Assembly (NCBI GenBank): GCA_016839425.1
Contig: JAEOUI010000367.1
Location: 1 to 25,147, forward strand
Source: Promethearchaeota archaeon
Lineage (GTDB): Archaea; Asgardarchaeota; Lokiarchaeia; Sigynarchaeales; SOKP01
Reading direction: 5' to 3'
DNA length: 25,147 bases
The notes beneath the pieces were generated by a model. That model ran no database searches. It had not been told where the DNA came from and was given only the letters and a program-made list of their open reading frames with translations. Below, in pieces: positions 9,011 to 17,577 of the stretch (position 1 is its first letter; every line of letters begins with the position of its first letter). The position numbers and the translations under genes are program-made.

Positions 9011-11848
9011 TTAATACGCTTCGGGTACGATAATGACAAAATTAGCCCCTTCTACGGTAAATTCACCATTTAAGCTCGTCATTATCTGGTCAATGAAAGT
9101 TAAGCCTAATAAAGTACCGCGAGGATTTTTGTTATTTTGTATTATATTTTCATCCCCATATTGTAAAGTTGTATCAATAAATTCCATTTTCAAACATTTT
9201 ACATCGTTCTTAACTATTGGTGAGATTAGGATTTCTAAGTTAACGCGTGGATTTGTATTATATTCAATTATGTTAATTAGGATGTTATCAAAAACATCGC
9301 GTAGTATCTCATTTGCAAAAATAAAAAAATCCTGTCTCTGAGGAAATATCCTTGCTAAAATTGTTTTATCCTTAAATCCTTGCTCGATGTGTTTTATCGC
9401 TTCGTCTAAAAACGAATTTAGGTAGAGTTTCTTGATTGGTAGTTTCGAATCCTCGAGTAAAGCGAGTTTCCTAACATTCGAGATTAATTTAGCCCCTGTG
9501 ATTCCCTGATCCTTAATGTGCTCTAACAAGTTAACGAAATCCTTATTTTTTTGCACGATTTTTGTCTCTTTGTAAGATTCAATTGATAATTCTATTTTTT
9601 TAAATAAATTTTTCACATCCTGGGCAAACAATTCCTTATAAAAATTTGCCCTATCGTATAATCGATGGTATCGTTCCTGACTTTCTCTTAACATTTCTTC
9701 GGCGATTTTTTGTTTAGTAACATCACTTACGATGATCTGAACAAATTCCTCCTTGTTAATTAGTACTTGAGATGATTGAATATTAGCAATTATTGTATTA
9801 TTGTCTTTTTTCGTTAAAATGGCGTCTATGACCGTTATGGACTCCCCTTCTCCCTTTTTAATGTTTTTCAAGTCTTCAAGTAACTTGAGTAAAAAATTGG
9901 GTCGTATTATGTTTAACTTATCGAATCTTTTATCAAGTAGCTCTTCTCTTCGATATCCAAGCAGTATTTCCACTGCAGGATTTACATCCACGACGATTCC
10001 TCTAGAATCAATGAGGATGATAGAAAATGGCGTGTTTTTAAATAAGTGTCGATATTTATTCTCTGAATTTTTAAGCTTGAGTTCGGATAATTTACGTTCC
10101 GTTATGTCTCGTATGATGCATTGTATGATATTTTGACCACCCATTTGAATCTCGCTGGCGTTAATTTCCACGGGAATGGATTTGTCTCCTAATACCTTTA
10201 TTTTTAACTCTATTGGAATGGCATCTTCTGATTCAAGCTGACCGAGAATTTTTTGTTTAAAACCTTCTTTTTGATTTTCGAGTTGTAATTGCGTGAGGTG
10301 CATGCCCACGATGTCCTCTAAAGGTCTTTGTATGATCTTTTCCGCTTGTTGGTTAGCGTCGACAATGATTCCCGATTTTCGATCGATGATGAGAATGGCG
10401 TCTCGAGCACTCATGAATAAGGATTGATATCGCATTTCTGCGATTCTCAAGGCCTTGACTGTAGGTTCTAACGATTTTAATTTCTTTAATATTTCGTCGT
10501 AAATCGTTTTTAACTCGTTGCTAATGTGATTTTTATTTAAATAATTTGTTTTCAAGCTCGCGAATTTTTCAAACACTAATGTTGTATATTGGTCAATTAT
10601 CGCTCGAGGAATCCTCTCGTGAAAAAATATTACTAACGATAAAGGAAGTAAACCCCCTCTAATTTTTTGGTCCTCAATTACATCGAAATAAATTGCAGCT
10701 TTTGCTTTTAAATGAGTAAATGGTAGGATTACTGAAATTCTTTTGAAATATTCTCCTCCAAACACGAATTGGGATATGGAGAAACAGCGAGTTGCGATAA
10801 GTTCTGGATTATCTATTGCTTCCTCTGGATAAGTCGACACTATCATTGGTCCTTTAGTTTCGTCCCAATACGAAAAAATAAGTCCTAATTCTGATTTTGG
10901 TGCGGGGTGCAATTTTTCGTTAAGACGTTCTGATAACCAATTAAAAGCCTTGTCCACATTTTCGTTTTTAATCGCACATGTAGGAAAAAATTCGACCGAT
11001 CTATTCAATTGATCGTTTAGTTTCAATACTTCCTTGATTTCATCAATATTAGGATTTAATAAGTCCGTTTTGTTTATAAGCACGAGTAATGGTAGGTTTT
11101 TCATTTCGTTTAAGTTTAAAACATCGTGAAGCACTTCCTTTGCTGCTGAATATTGTTGCTTATTTGCAACATCCAAAACGAATACCAAACCATCTTGATT
11201 TTTCAAGTAAGGTGCCCATAATTCCTTAAATTTCGATTGACCTGGAGTATCATGCGTATACATGGTAATGTTGTTAATAATTACTTTCGATATATCGATG
11301 TAGGTAGTCGGAATTGTACTTTTAAGCATTTCGTTTCTCAAACAATTTATAACAGTAGTTTTTCCCGCTTGAGAAAGTCCAAACACTAAAACTTTTGCAT
11401 CGGTTTGTTCGTATACGATGCTCTCTTTTGGAAAAGTATTGTAAAATGTAAGAAATAGACTCTTAATTTCTTGCAATTTCTCTTTGGATTTCGTGTATTC
11501 TTCAAGATTTGGATAAAATGCTTCAAATGCGTCCTCAATTGCTTGGAATTCGCTTTCGAATCCTTTCAATAATTCCTTTGATAACTCGAAATTTACATGA
11601 CTATTAATATCCAATACAAAAGATACGAGAAGAGTTTCGACCAGTCCTCTGCTATGCTTGCTTGGGATGTTGAATATGCAATTTGCGCTTTTATAACTTC
11701 CAAATATGTGGATGAAAAAACCCTCATCGTATAGATCCATCAATGCGGGAATCTGATCGAATTCTTGATCCTCAATATCTTCTGGAGCTTTTAAGAAGAT
11801 TTTTGGCCCCATCTTCGGATCAAACCTGCTTAAAATTAAGACTTTCAT
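9011..11848 (-). CDS. Longin-like / Arf-like GTPase / longin-like / PAS-PAS / degenerate histidine-kinase fusion
   Basis: This 945-residue cytosolic multidomain protein starts with a longin- or roadblock-like domain (1-110; SRFDPKMGP). An Arf-like GTPase follows (about 150-312): G1 GLSQAGKT (157-164), G3 DTPGQ (200-204) with the catalytic Gln, G4 NKTD (259-262) and G5-like TCA (290-292). A second longin-like domain spans about 320-435 (SYWDETKGP), then a helical linker and two PAS domains (about 472-590 and 596-715). The C-terminus resembles the dimerisation and ATPase parts of a histidine kinase. Its H-box reads FAQDVKN, so the phospho-acceptor His is Gln743. The N-box (DNILIN, 854-859) is present. 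The G1 box is degenerate (IDTTLQYGDE) and the G2 box only partial (RGTLLGL). I infer a sensor or scaffold linking GTP-state and PAS signals without His autophosphorylation. Asgard archaea are known for many Arf/Ras-like GTPases and longin or roadblock domains. Confidence 0.85.
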   Translation of the reverse strand: MKVLILSRFDPKMGPKIFLKAPEDIEDQEFDQIPALMDLYDEGFFIHIFGSYKSANCIFNIPSKHSRGLVETLLVSFVLDINSHVNFELSKELLKGFESEFQAIEDAFEAFYPNLEEYTKSKEKLQEIKSLFLTFYNTFPKESIVYEQTDAKVLVFGLSQAGKTTVINCLRNEMLKSTIPTTYIDISKVIINNITMYTHDTPGQSKFKELWAPYLKNQDGLVFVLDVANKQQYSAAKEVLHDVLNLNEMKNLPLLVLINKTDLLNPNIDEIKEVLKLNDQLNRSVEFFPTCAIKNENVDKAFNWLSERLNEKLHPAPKSELGLIFSYWDETKGPMIVSTYPEEAIDNPELIATRCFSISQFVFGGEYFKRISVILPFTHLKAKAAIYFDVIEDQKIRGGLLPLSLVIFFHERIPRAIIDQYTTLVFEKFASLKTNYLNKNHISNELKTIYDEILKKLKSLEPTVKALRIAEMRYQSLFMSARDAILIIDRKSGIIVDANQQAEKIIQRPLEDIVGMHLTQLQLENQKEGFKQKILGQLESEDAIPIELKIKVLGDKSIPVEINASEIQMGGQNIIQCIIRDITERKLSELKLKNSENKYRHLFKNTPFSIILIDSRGIVVDVNPAVEILLGYRREELLDKRFDKLNIIRPNFLLKLLEDLKNIKKGEGESITVIDAILTKKDNNTIIANIQSSQVLINKEEFVQIIVSDVTKQKIAEEMLRESQERYHRLYDRANFYKELFAQDVKNLFKKIELSIESYKETKIVQKNKDFVNLLEHIKDQGITGAKLISNVRKLALLEDSKLPIKKLYLNSFLDEAIKHIEQGFKDKTILARIFPQRQDFFIFANEILRDVFDNILINIIEYNTNPRVNLEILISPIVKNDVKCLKMEFIDTTLQYGDENIIQNNKNPRGTLLGLTFIDQIMTSLNGEFTVEGANFVIIVPEAY

Positions 11849-11869
11849 TGATATTTTCTCGCTTGAATG

Positions 11870-11882
11870 GCTTTATTAAATC
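11870..11882 (-). promoter_or_regulatory. TATA-like box for the GTPase-PAS gene
   Basis: On the - strand the sequence GATTTAATAAAGC lies 22-34 nt before the ATG at 11848, the spacing expected for a leaderless archaeal transcript. Confidence 0.45.
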
Positions 11883-11895
11883 TATGTCGATTTTC

Positions 11896-11906
11896 TCGAT
11901 TATCGA
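11896..11906. promoter_or_regulatory. Palindrome TCGATTATCGA, copy 1 (candidate operator)
   Basis: An 11-nt palindrome with a single central base lies just upstream of the TATA-like box of the GTPase-PAS gene. An identical copy sits at 11969-11979. Confidence 0.5.
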
Positions 11907-11968
11907 AGCACAATTATAGATATTTTGTTAACAATGATCTTTTTTATGTTGTCGATATTTGATAAAAG

Positions 11969-11979
11969 TCGATTATCGA
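11969..11979. promoter_or_regulatory. Palindrome TCGATTATCGA, copy 2 (candidate operator)
   Basis: This is an exact second copy, 73 nt from the first, close to seven helical turns, so both would lie on the same DNA face. Both copies are in the divergent intergenic region between the GTPase-PAS gene and the 82-residue gene. Confidence 0.5.
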
Positions 11980-12118
11980 ATAAAAAGAAAAGAAAACCAT
12001 ATTTAAACTTATGTTTCAACATCGCTGGTTGCTTATAAAAATTCATAGGAAAGAATTGATTTAAATATGCATGTTATCATCTTATTTTATATTGGTTAAT
12101 GGTTAATTGACATTATAA

Positions 12119-12367
12119 ATGAAGGAAAATAATTACATTACCCATAAGGGCGTTTTTTACGGTAAGAATTTGCAGAAGATTTCTGTTGAACCAAAAAATA
12201 TGACTAATGTTGACGAATTAATAACTCTTTTTAAAAAAAAGCTCCCCGAAGACGAGGAGGGTACTTTAGAAATATATCAAAAAGACTTGATATCAGGAAA
12301 ATTGACTTTCGTAAAGAAAGTCATGATATATAAGAACTTGTTCCTTTCGGAAAAAGAATCTGATTAA
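12119..12367 (+). CDS. Hypothetical 82-residue charged protein
   Basis: I do not recognise this gene. It encodes 82 residues rich in Lys and Glu, with no membrane segment, signal peptide or Cys. Secondary structure looks mixed: a strand-like start (THKGVFYG), a helix (NVDELITLFKKKL) and two strand-like pieces (TLEIYQKD, LTFVKKVMIYK). A TATA-like TTTTATATT stretch (about 12083-12091) lies about 28 nt before the ATG, the spacing of a leaderless archaeal promoter; this is the main reason to accept the gene. It is divergent from the GTPase-PAS gene and followed 68 nt later by the flavin-reductase-like gene, possibly in one transcript. No function is proposed. Confidence 0.6.
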   Translation: MKENNYITHKGVFYGKNLQKISVEPKNMTNVDELITLFKKKLPEDEEGTLEIYQKDLISGKLTFVKKVMIYKNLFLSEKESD

Positions 12368-12435
12368 TTGATTTTTATTGATTCTTTCAGGTAAAGATTA
12401 TTAAACAAGACATCTTACATAAAATCAAAAAATAG

Positions 12436-13023
12436 GTGTTAAAAACGAATAAAAATAAAATCAAACCAGGATCTTACATTTACCCATTACCCGTAGTAGT
12501 AGTTGGTGCTATAGTGGAAGAGAAGCCAAATTTCATGACTATTGCTTGGTGTAGCGTTGTTGAAAGGCAGCCCCCAATGATATCCATATCATGCGCCGAT
12601 ACTCACTATACAAATATTGGTATAATAAAACATGGCGTTTTTAGCTTGAACATTCCATCAGAAGACATGGTCGAACGAGTAGATCATGTTGGTATGAATT
12701 CCGGTAAAAATATCGATAAATCAAATGTGTTTGAAGTATTTTATGGAGAATTAAAGAACGCTCCAATGATAATGGAGGCTCCAGTTAACATGGAATGTAA
12801 GGTAATAAATACCATAAAAACGGGAAAAGGTCATGAGGTATTTATTGGTGAAGTAGTTGCTGCGTATGCAGATGAGCGATTTTTTACCGATGAAACGCTC
12901 GATATTTCTAAAATAAAACCACTCGCGTATTCTACTGGTCAACAAAAATATTTAGCTATAGGTGAAACAATTGCGAGTGCTTGGAACATTGGAAAAAATT
13001 ACGCAAAAAGAGAAGTAAAATAG
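12436..13023 (+). CDS. Flavin reductase-like FMN-binding protein (flavoredoxin type)
   Basis: This 195-residue protein matches the flavin reductase-like split-barrel family. The N-terminal PLPVVVVGA, the NFMTIAWCSVVERQPP segment and ISISCADTHYTN form the usual FMN-binding part. GVFSLNIPSEDMVERVDHVG and the later GHEVFIGEVVAAYADE strands are family hallmarks, as is the length of about 190. Such proteins bind FMN noncovalently and act in electron transfer or flavin reduction. The partner here is unknown. Translation is assigned to GTG at 12436, because an in-frame TAG immediately precedes it and the next Met lies about 33 residues in, inside the domain. There is no clear Shine-Dalgarno sequence. 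A T-tract follows at 13105-13112. Confidence 0.85.
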   Translation: MLKTNKNKIKPGSYIYPLPVVVVGAIVEEKPNFMTIAWCSVVERQPPMISISCADTHYTNIGIIKHGVFSLNIPSEDMVERVDHVGMNSGKNIDKSNVFEVFYGELKNAPMIMEAPVNMECKVINTIKTGKGHEVFIGEVVAAYADERFFTDETLDISKIKPLAYSTGQQKYLAIGETIASAWNIGKNYAKREVK

Positions 13024-13104
13024 TTCCCCAATTATTACAACTGATTGGTTTGCTATAAAAAAGCCAATACTAATGACATTTATTTTAGAAATCGTCAGAA
13101 TTTA

Positions 13105-13112
13105 TTTTTTTT
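13105..13112 (+). terminator. T8 tract after flavin-reductase gene
   Basis: Eight consecutive T residues lie 82 nt after the stop at 13023 and just before the regulatory palindrome of the next gene. Confidence 0.35.
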
Positions 13113-13136
13113 AAGTGTAAATCATTTTCAAAAATT

Positions 13137-13182
13137 ATTTACAATTGTAAATCACATAAAACTCTCATAAACCTTATATATT
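13137..13182 (+). promoter_or_regulatory. 16-nt palindrome plus TATA box upstream of the beta-propeller/module gene
   Basis: ATTTACAATTGTAAAT (13137-13152) is a perfect 16-nt palindrome. It is followed by TCACAT-like sequence and the TATA-like TTATATATT (13174-13182). A further TGTAAATCA half-site lies just upstream, near 13116-13124. The same core and the same TATA nonamer recur before the single-module gene at 17746. Confidence 0.6.
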
Positions 13183-13225
13183 GTTTTGTGAACTATCCTC
13201 ATACAAATTTATACCAAATAATTTT

Positions 13226-13230
13226 GGTGG
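13226..13230 (+). promoter_or_regulatory. Shine-Dalgarno-like GGTGG before GTG start
   Basis: GGTGG lies six nt before the GTG at 13237 and supports that start. The expected transcription start downstream of the TATA box at 13174 gives a leader of about 30 nt, so this gene is probably not leaderless. Confidence 0.5.
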
Positions 13231-13236
13231 ATTAAA

Positions 13237-16200
13237 GTGAAAGATATTAAGAAAAAAATTGCGTTAGTACTTATCCTTGGTGCTTTTTTTATTTTTCCCC
13301 TCGTGTTAAGTACTGGATCTTCCACAAAACCTCATTCAACAATCATTCCCGGTACTCGTTCCGAAACGCTCGAAGTTAGTGACATGCTATGGTCTCCAGA
13401 CGGTACGAAAGTGGCCTTTATAAAGGCTCGCGAGTGCTCTTTAACAGGAGAATTATGGGTTGCTGATAAAATTTTTAACGGAACCGAGCTATTGAACAAG
13501 AGATTGTTATGCAGAGGTGTTGCTACACAGGGTTTAGAGGACTGGCAAGGTGAAGAAATCCTTTTTATAAGAAGCCCCTATACAATACGCTCTGGACGCA
13601 ATGAGTTGTGGAAAATTAAAGAAGATGGCTCTGACCTCGTACAAATTACTTACACATCTACTAACGGTATTAAACAATCAAGTAGATGGAAGTCTTTGCC
13701 TTGGTTCAGTGGTACTGCAGCTTGGGGTAGGTTCATTCCAGATACGGGATTAGTGTATTTTGCTGCACACGATGGCAGTGGAATATACCAATCCTATGTT
13801 TGCAACGATGATGGAACTGATGATTGGCAAACCGTATCTGCTCCTGAAAATGCGTTTACAGTTGCTATGTCGCCCACGGGAAACAAACTTCTGTGGGGAG
13901 ATGCAGATTCTGCAAACGAGCCTACGACTCTTCGTGCCTGTAATATAGATGGTTCCGATAGGACAACGATTAAGGAATTTGGTGGACAAATTGGCGTAGT
14001 AGTTTTGGAAGATGGAAATACAATTGCTTGGAGCGAAAATGGTAATATTTATTCAATTAAAATGGACGGAAGTGAAGAATCAACCGTTATCGAAGACGAA
14101 TACAATAATCAAATCATATCTGCAAATCCTGCAAATGGTGGTTCGATGGTAATGGTTAGCGATCGAGCGGATGATGGAAACGCACACCTATTTAAAGTTA
14201 ATCGGGATGGCACTATCATTGAACAACTTACCGATGGCGATTTCAATGACATATTTGGATTAATCTCTCCCGATGGGGAATATCTCATGTATATGAGAGA
14301 ACCCATCCAAACAAATAATAACAAAAGATTTACCAAGACTTACGAATTGGTTATAAAAAAAATACAAGGAGAGCCAGAAGTCCGAATATTCGATATCATG
14401 GCGTGTAACGTGTATGTGGACTACGATTTCGCCACTGTTAACGAGCAACACAAGTTTTTAATTTCGCTGGTTGGTGCACCTGGCCCGATGGTTCCAGATC
14501 TTGTAGATTCAATCATAGCCTACGGTCCGAACGGGTATCAAGTAGAATTTGTTAACCAAGAATACAACCTCGAAAACATCAATGGCTATATTCTGGATCC
14601 TACCTCCTGCTGGTATATGGTCAACTTGAAAACAGGATTTCTTGAGGAAGGATATTATAACATTGTTGTGTCTCTTAAAAACGGCGAAACAATTTCAATG
14701 GGACGATACCAAAACAATACACCCCAACAGACAATTCTTAGTGCTTATCTTGCTAATAGGGATGAATTATACACTTCTTATGACCCTGGTACTACGAATC
14801 CATTGGATCCTAGCACGCCCTTAACCGATATTGAAGTAAGCTGGACGACGCTCAAGGATGTGGCGGATGTGGATGCTTATTACATATATCGTATCTCTGA
14901 AGGATCCACTTCCGAAGAATTCGATATTCAAAATCTCGTCTGGTGGGACAATGTATTCCTCCAGCAATACATAGATACGGTAATTTACGGCCTTCCCTAT
15001 TCAACATACGCACTTAATAAGGCAGGAGTGACCATAGGCGTTCCACTAGAAGCCGGTAAGGATTATGCATACTTCGTGGAAACCACGGACAGCAACAAGA
15101 TGGGCGACACGAATATTTGTATTTTCCAGCCGCATCAGTTATTCTCTACGGTACCAACTCCGCAAATCTACGATATTATGGCGTGTAACGTTTATGTAGA
15201 CTATGATTTTGCCACGGTTAGCGAACAACACAAATTTCTTGTTGCATTCTATCCCATGCCTGGCGTGTTCATTCCGGACCTTGTAGAATCGATCGTTGCT
15301 TACGGTCCGAATGGGTATCAAGTAGAATTCGTAAATCAAGAATATAATCTTGATAACATTAACGGATACATCACAGATGAGGCGTTTGGTTCTTGTTGGT
15401 ACATGGTTAATCTGAAAACGGGTTATATGGAAGAAGGATATTATGAAATCGTTGTTACCTACAAGAATGGCGAAACCGTCTCGATGGGAAGATATCAAGA
15501 TAATTCCCCTCAAGACGAACTTGTTGGTGCGTATTTAGCAAATAAAGATGAGTTGTATACTTCCTTTACTCCGGGAACTAACAATCCAATGTTGCCGACA
15601 GATTCTGTTGTGGACGTGAATGTAAGTTGGAACACGCTTAAAGATGTGGCGGGTGTAGATTCCTATAATATTTATAGGATTTCCGAAGGCTCTACTTCCG
15701 AAGAATTCGACATTCAAAATCTTGTCTGGTGGGATAATGTGTTTGTCAATCGTATTTATGTCGATCCCGAATATGGTTTAAATAAGGGAAGCGTAATTGT
15801 TGGAGAGACGCTTGAAGCTGGAATTGATTACGCCTATTTCGTTGAAACTACTGACAGTAATAAGATGGGCGATACAAATATTTGTATATTCCAACCCCAT
15901 CAACTCTTTACAACGCCCAATCCACGAATGTACGATATCATGGCATGTAATGTTTATGTAGATTATGATTTTGCCACGGTTAACGAACAACATAAATTTC
16001 TCGTCGCTTTCTATCCAATGCCGGGAGTGTTCATTCCAGATGTCGTAGACTCCATCGTGGCCTATGGACCAAACGGTTACACGGTAGAATTTGCAAATCA
16101 GGAATATAACCTCGACAATATCAATGGTTATATCACTGACGAAGCGGCAGGATCCTGTTGGTATATGATAAATCTCAAGACGGGTTTCATGGAGGAGGGT

Positions 16201-17487
16201 GAATACACGATCGTCGTAACTTACAACAACGGTGAAACACAATTGATAAGTCGTATTCAAGAGAATGCGCCCCAGATCGCAATGCTTGACGCTTATCTTG
16301 CGAACAAGGAAACCTTGTACGATTCCTTTACTCCAGGTACTATCAATCCACTTTCAATTGATACGCCATTAACAAACATCCCTGTCAGCTGGTTGACGCT
16401 AAACGATGTAGCACCGGGTGTAGACTCTTATAACATATTCCGAATTTCCGAAGGCTCTACTTCTGAGGAATTCGACATCCAGAACCTCGTCTGGTGGGAT
16501 AATGTGTTTATTAATCGGATTTATGTCGATCCTGAATATGGTTTAAACAAGGGATCGCTAACTATAGGAAACGCTTATAATCCTGTTAAATTAAATCCTG
16601 ACACGGACTATGCCTACTTCGTCGAAACAACGGATAGTAACAAGATGGGAGACACGAATATTTGCATCTTCCAACCTCATCAACTCTTTTCCACGCCCCC
16701 AACACCCAGAATATTTGATATTATGGCCTGCAATGTCTATGTGGATTACGAATTCGCTACGGTTAACGAGCAACACAAATTCTTAATCTCGCTCGTAGGT
16801 GCTGGCGAATATTTCATACCAGATTTAGTCGATACAATCATAGCCTATGGTCCGAATGGATATCAAGTGGAATTCATCAATCAATTATATGATCTCGAAA
16901 ACATCAACGGTTATATTCTCGATCCCACTTCGTGTTGGTACATGGTCAACCTCAAGACGGGTTTCATGGAAGAAGGTTATTATAACATCGTTGTCACTCT
17001 TAAAAATGGCGAAACAATTTCAATGGGACGATATCAAAATAACACGCCTCAAGAGGCAATTTTGGGTGCGTATTTAGCGAATAGAGATGTCTTGTACGCG
17101 TCTTACTCTCCTGGAACCTTGAATCCGAAGGTTCCAGGAACGCCCTTAACTGATGTTGAAGTGAGTTGGACTACGCTCAAGGATATTGCGGATGTGGATG
17201 CGTATTATATCTATCGTATCTCCGAAGGTTCAACGCCAGAAGAGTTCGACATCCAGAACCTCGTTTGGTGGGATAATGTGTTCTATTATCAATACATAGA
17301 TACAGTAATTTACGGCCTTCCCTATTCAACATACGCATTAAATAAGGGTGGCGTAACCATCGGAACTACTTTGGAAGCAGATACGAGTTATGCATACTTC
17401 GTAGAAATAACAAATAGCAACAAGATGGGCACCACCGACATCTGCATATTTTCGCCACATCAGGTGTTCACGACTCCTATTGTATGA
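13237..17487 (+). CDS. Secreted beta-propeller protein with four copies of an unrecognised ~255-residue module
   Basis: This 1416-residue protein has a signal peptide (KDIKKK then a hydrophobic stretch, about 8-25). A TolB/PD40-like beta-propeller follows (about 45-375), marked by WSPDG (52-56), MSPTG (211-215) and ISPDG (343-347). Four tandem modules start at residues 384, 644, 898 and 1159. Each begins IxDIMACNVYVDY and carries NEQHKFL, AYGPNGY, SCWYM, KTGFMEEG-like, YRISEGST or FRISEGST, LVWWDNVF, YAYFVE and NICIF or DICIF. Three Cys (MACN, SCWYM, ICIF) are invariant. The second half (VSW...D-Y-I-x-R...YAYFVE) resembles a fibronectin-type-III-like fold (inference). Unlike the PKD proteins, it has no C-terminal membrane anchor, so it is probably released or held by binding. 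The next gene encodes one more copy without a signal peptide. I do not know a name for this module. Confidence 0.85.
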   Translation: MKDIKKKIALVLILGAFFIFPLVLSTGSSTKPHSTIIPGTRSETLEVSDMLWSPDGTKVAFIKARECSLTGELWVADKIFNGTELLNKRLLCRGVATQGLEDWQGEEILFIRSPYTIRSGRNELWKIKEDGSDLVQITYTSTNGIKQSSRWKSLPWFSGTAAWGRFIPDTGLVYFAAHDGSGIYQSYVCNDDGTDDWQTVSAPENAFTVAMSPTGNKLLWGDADSANEPTTLRACNIDGSDRTTIKEFGGQIGVVVLEDGNTIAWSENGNIYSIKMDGSEESTVIEDEYNNQIISANPANGGSMVMVSDRADDGNAHLFKVNRDGTIIEQLTDGDFNDIFGLISPDGEYLMYMREPIQTNNNKRFTKTYELVIKKIQGEPEVRIFDIMACNVYVDYDFATVNEQHKFLISLVGAPGPMVPDLVDSIIAYGPNGYQVEFVNQEYNLENINGYILDPTSCWYMVNLKTGFLEEGYYNIVVSLKNGETISMGRYQNNTPQQTILSAYLANRDELYTSYDPGTTNPLDPSTPLTDIEVSWTTLKDVADVDAYYIYRISEGSTSEEFDIQNLVWWDNVFLQQYIDTVIYGLPYSTYALNKAGVTIGVPLEAGKDYAYFVETTDSNKMGDTNICIFQPHQLFSTVPTPQIYDIMACNVYVDYDFATVSEQHKFLVAFYPMPGVFIPDLVESIVAYGPNGYQVEFVNQEYNLDNINGYITDEAFGSCWYMVNLKTGYMEEGYYEIVVTYKNGETVSMGRYQDNSPQDELVGAYLANKDELYTSFTPGTNNPMLPTDSVVDVNVSWNTLKDVAGVDSYNIYRISEGSTSEEFDIQNLVWWDNVFVNRIYVDPEYGLNKGSVIVGETLEAGIDYAYFVETTDSNKMGDTNICIFQPHQLFTTPNPRMYDIMACNVYVDYDFATVNEQHKFLVAFYPMPGVFIPDVVDSIVAYGPNGYTVEFANQEYNLDNINGYITDEAAGSCWYMINLKTGFMEEGEYTIVVTYNNGETQLISRIQENAPQIAMLDAYLANKETLYDSFTPGTINPLSIDTPLTNIPVSWLTLNDVAPGVDSYNIFRISEGSTSEEFDIQNLVWWDNVFINRIYVDPEYGLNKGSLTIGNAYNPVKLNPDTDYAYFVETTDSNKMGDTNICIFQPHQLFSTPPTPRIFDIMACNVYVDYEFATVNEQHKFLISLVGAGEYFIPDLVDTIIAYGPNGYQVEFINQLYDLENINGYILDPTSCWYMVNLKTGFMEEGYYNIVVTLKNGETISMGRYQNNTPQEAILGAYLANRDVLYASYSPGTLNPKVPGTPLTDVEVSWTTLKDIADVDAYYIYRISEGSTPEEFDIQNLVWWDNVFYYQYIDTVIYGLPYSTYALNKGGVTIGTTLEADTSYAYFVEITNSNKMGTTDICIFSPHQVFTTPIV
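14386..15165 (+). repeat. Module copy 1 (type A)
   Basis: This copy is 260 residues. It has the type A features ENINGYILDPTSCWYM and the insert DTVIYGLPYSTYALNK after the WWDNVF motif. It is closest to copy 4. Confidence 0.85.
15166..15927 (+). repeat. Module copy 2 (type B)
   Basis: This copy is 254 residues. It has the type B features FYPMPGVFIPD, DNINGYITDEAFGSC and YVDPEYGLNKG in place of the longer type A insert. Confidence 0.85.
15928..16710 (+). repeat. Module copy 3 (type B)
   Basis: This copy is 261 residues. It shares the type B motifs of copy 2 (FYPMPGVFIPD, YVDPEYGLNKG) and has a slightly longer loop (NAYNPVKLNPDTD) before YAYFVE. Confidence 0.85.
16711..17484 (+). repeat. Module copy 4 (type A)
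   Basis: It shares the type A insert and a 48-nt segment (17290-17337) that differs from copy 1 (14965-15012) at one base. Confidence 0.85.
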
Positions 17488-17512
17488 TATCATTAATTCA
17501 TTAAATAAAATC

Positions 17513-17523
17513 TTTTTTTTTTT
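17513..17523 (+). terminator. T11 tract after the four-module gene
   Basis: Eleven T residues in a row lie 25 nt after the stop at 17487, consistent with U-tract termination and a separate transcript for the next gene. Confidence 0.5.
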
Positions 17524-17577
17524 ATATTGCTTTATTTTATTCCTGCAATTCTATATTACCTATATTAATATAACTCA

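Noticed and set aside
15139..16260. Long - strand frames opposite the module repeats
   Set aside because: They recur at matching places in each module copy and mirror its codon pattern. They lack promoters and sensible protein features, so they are shadows of the + strand gene.
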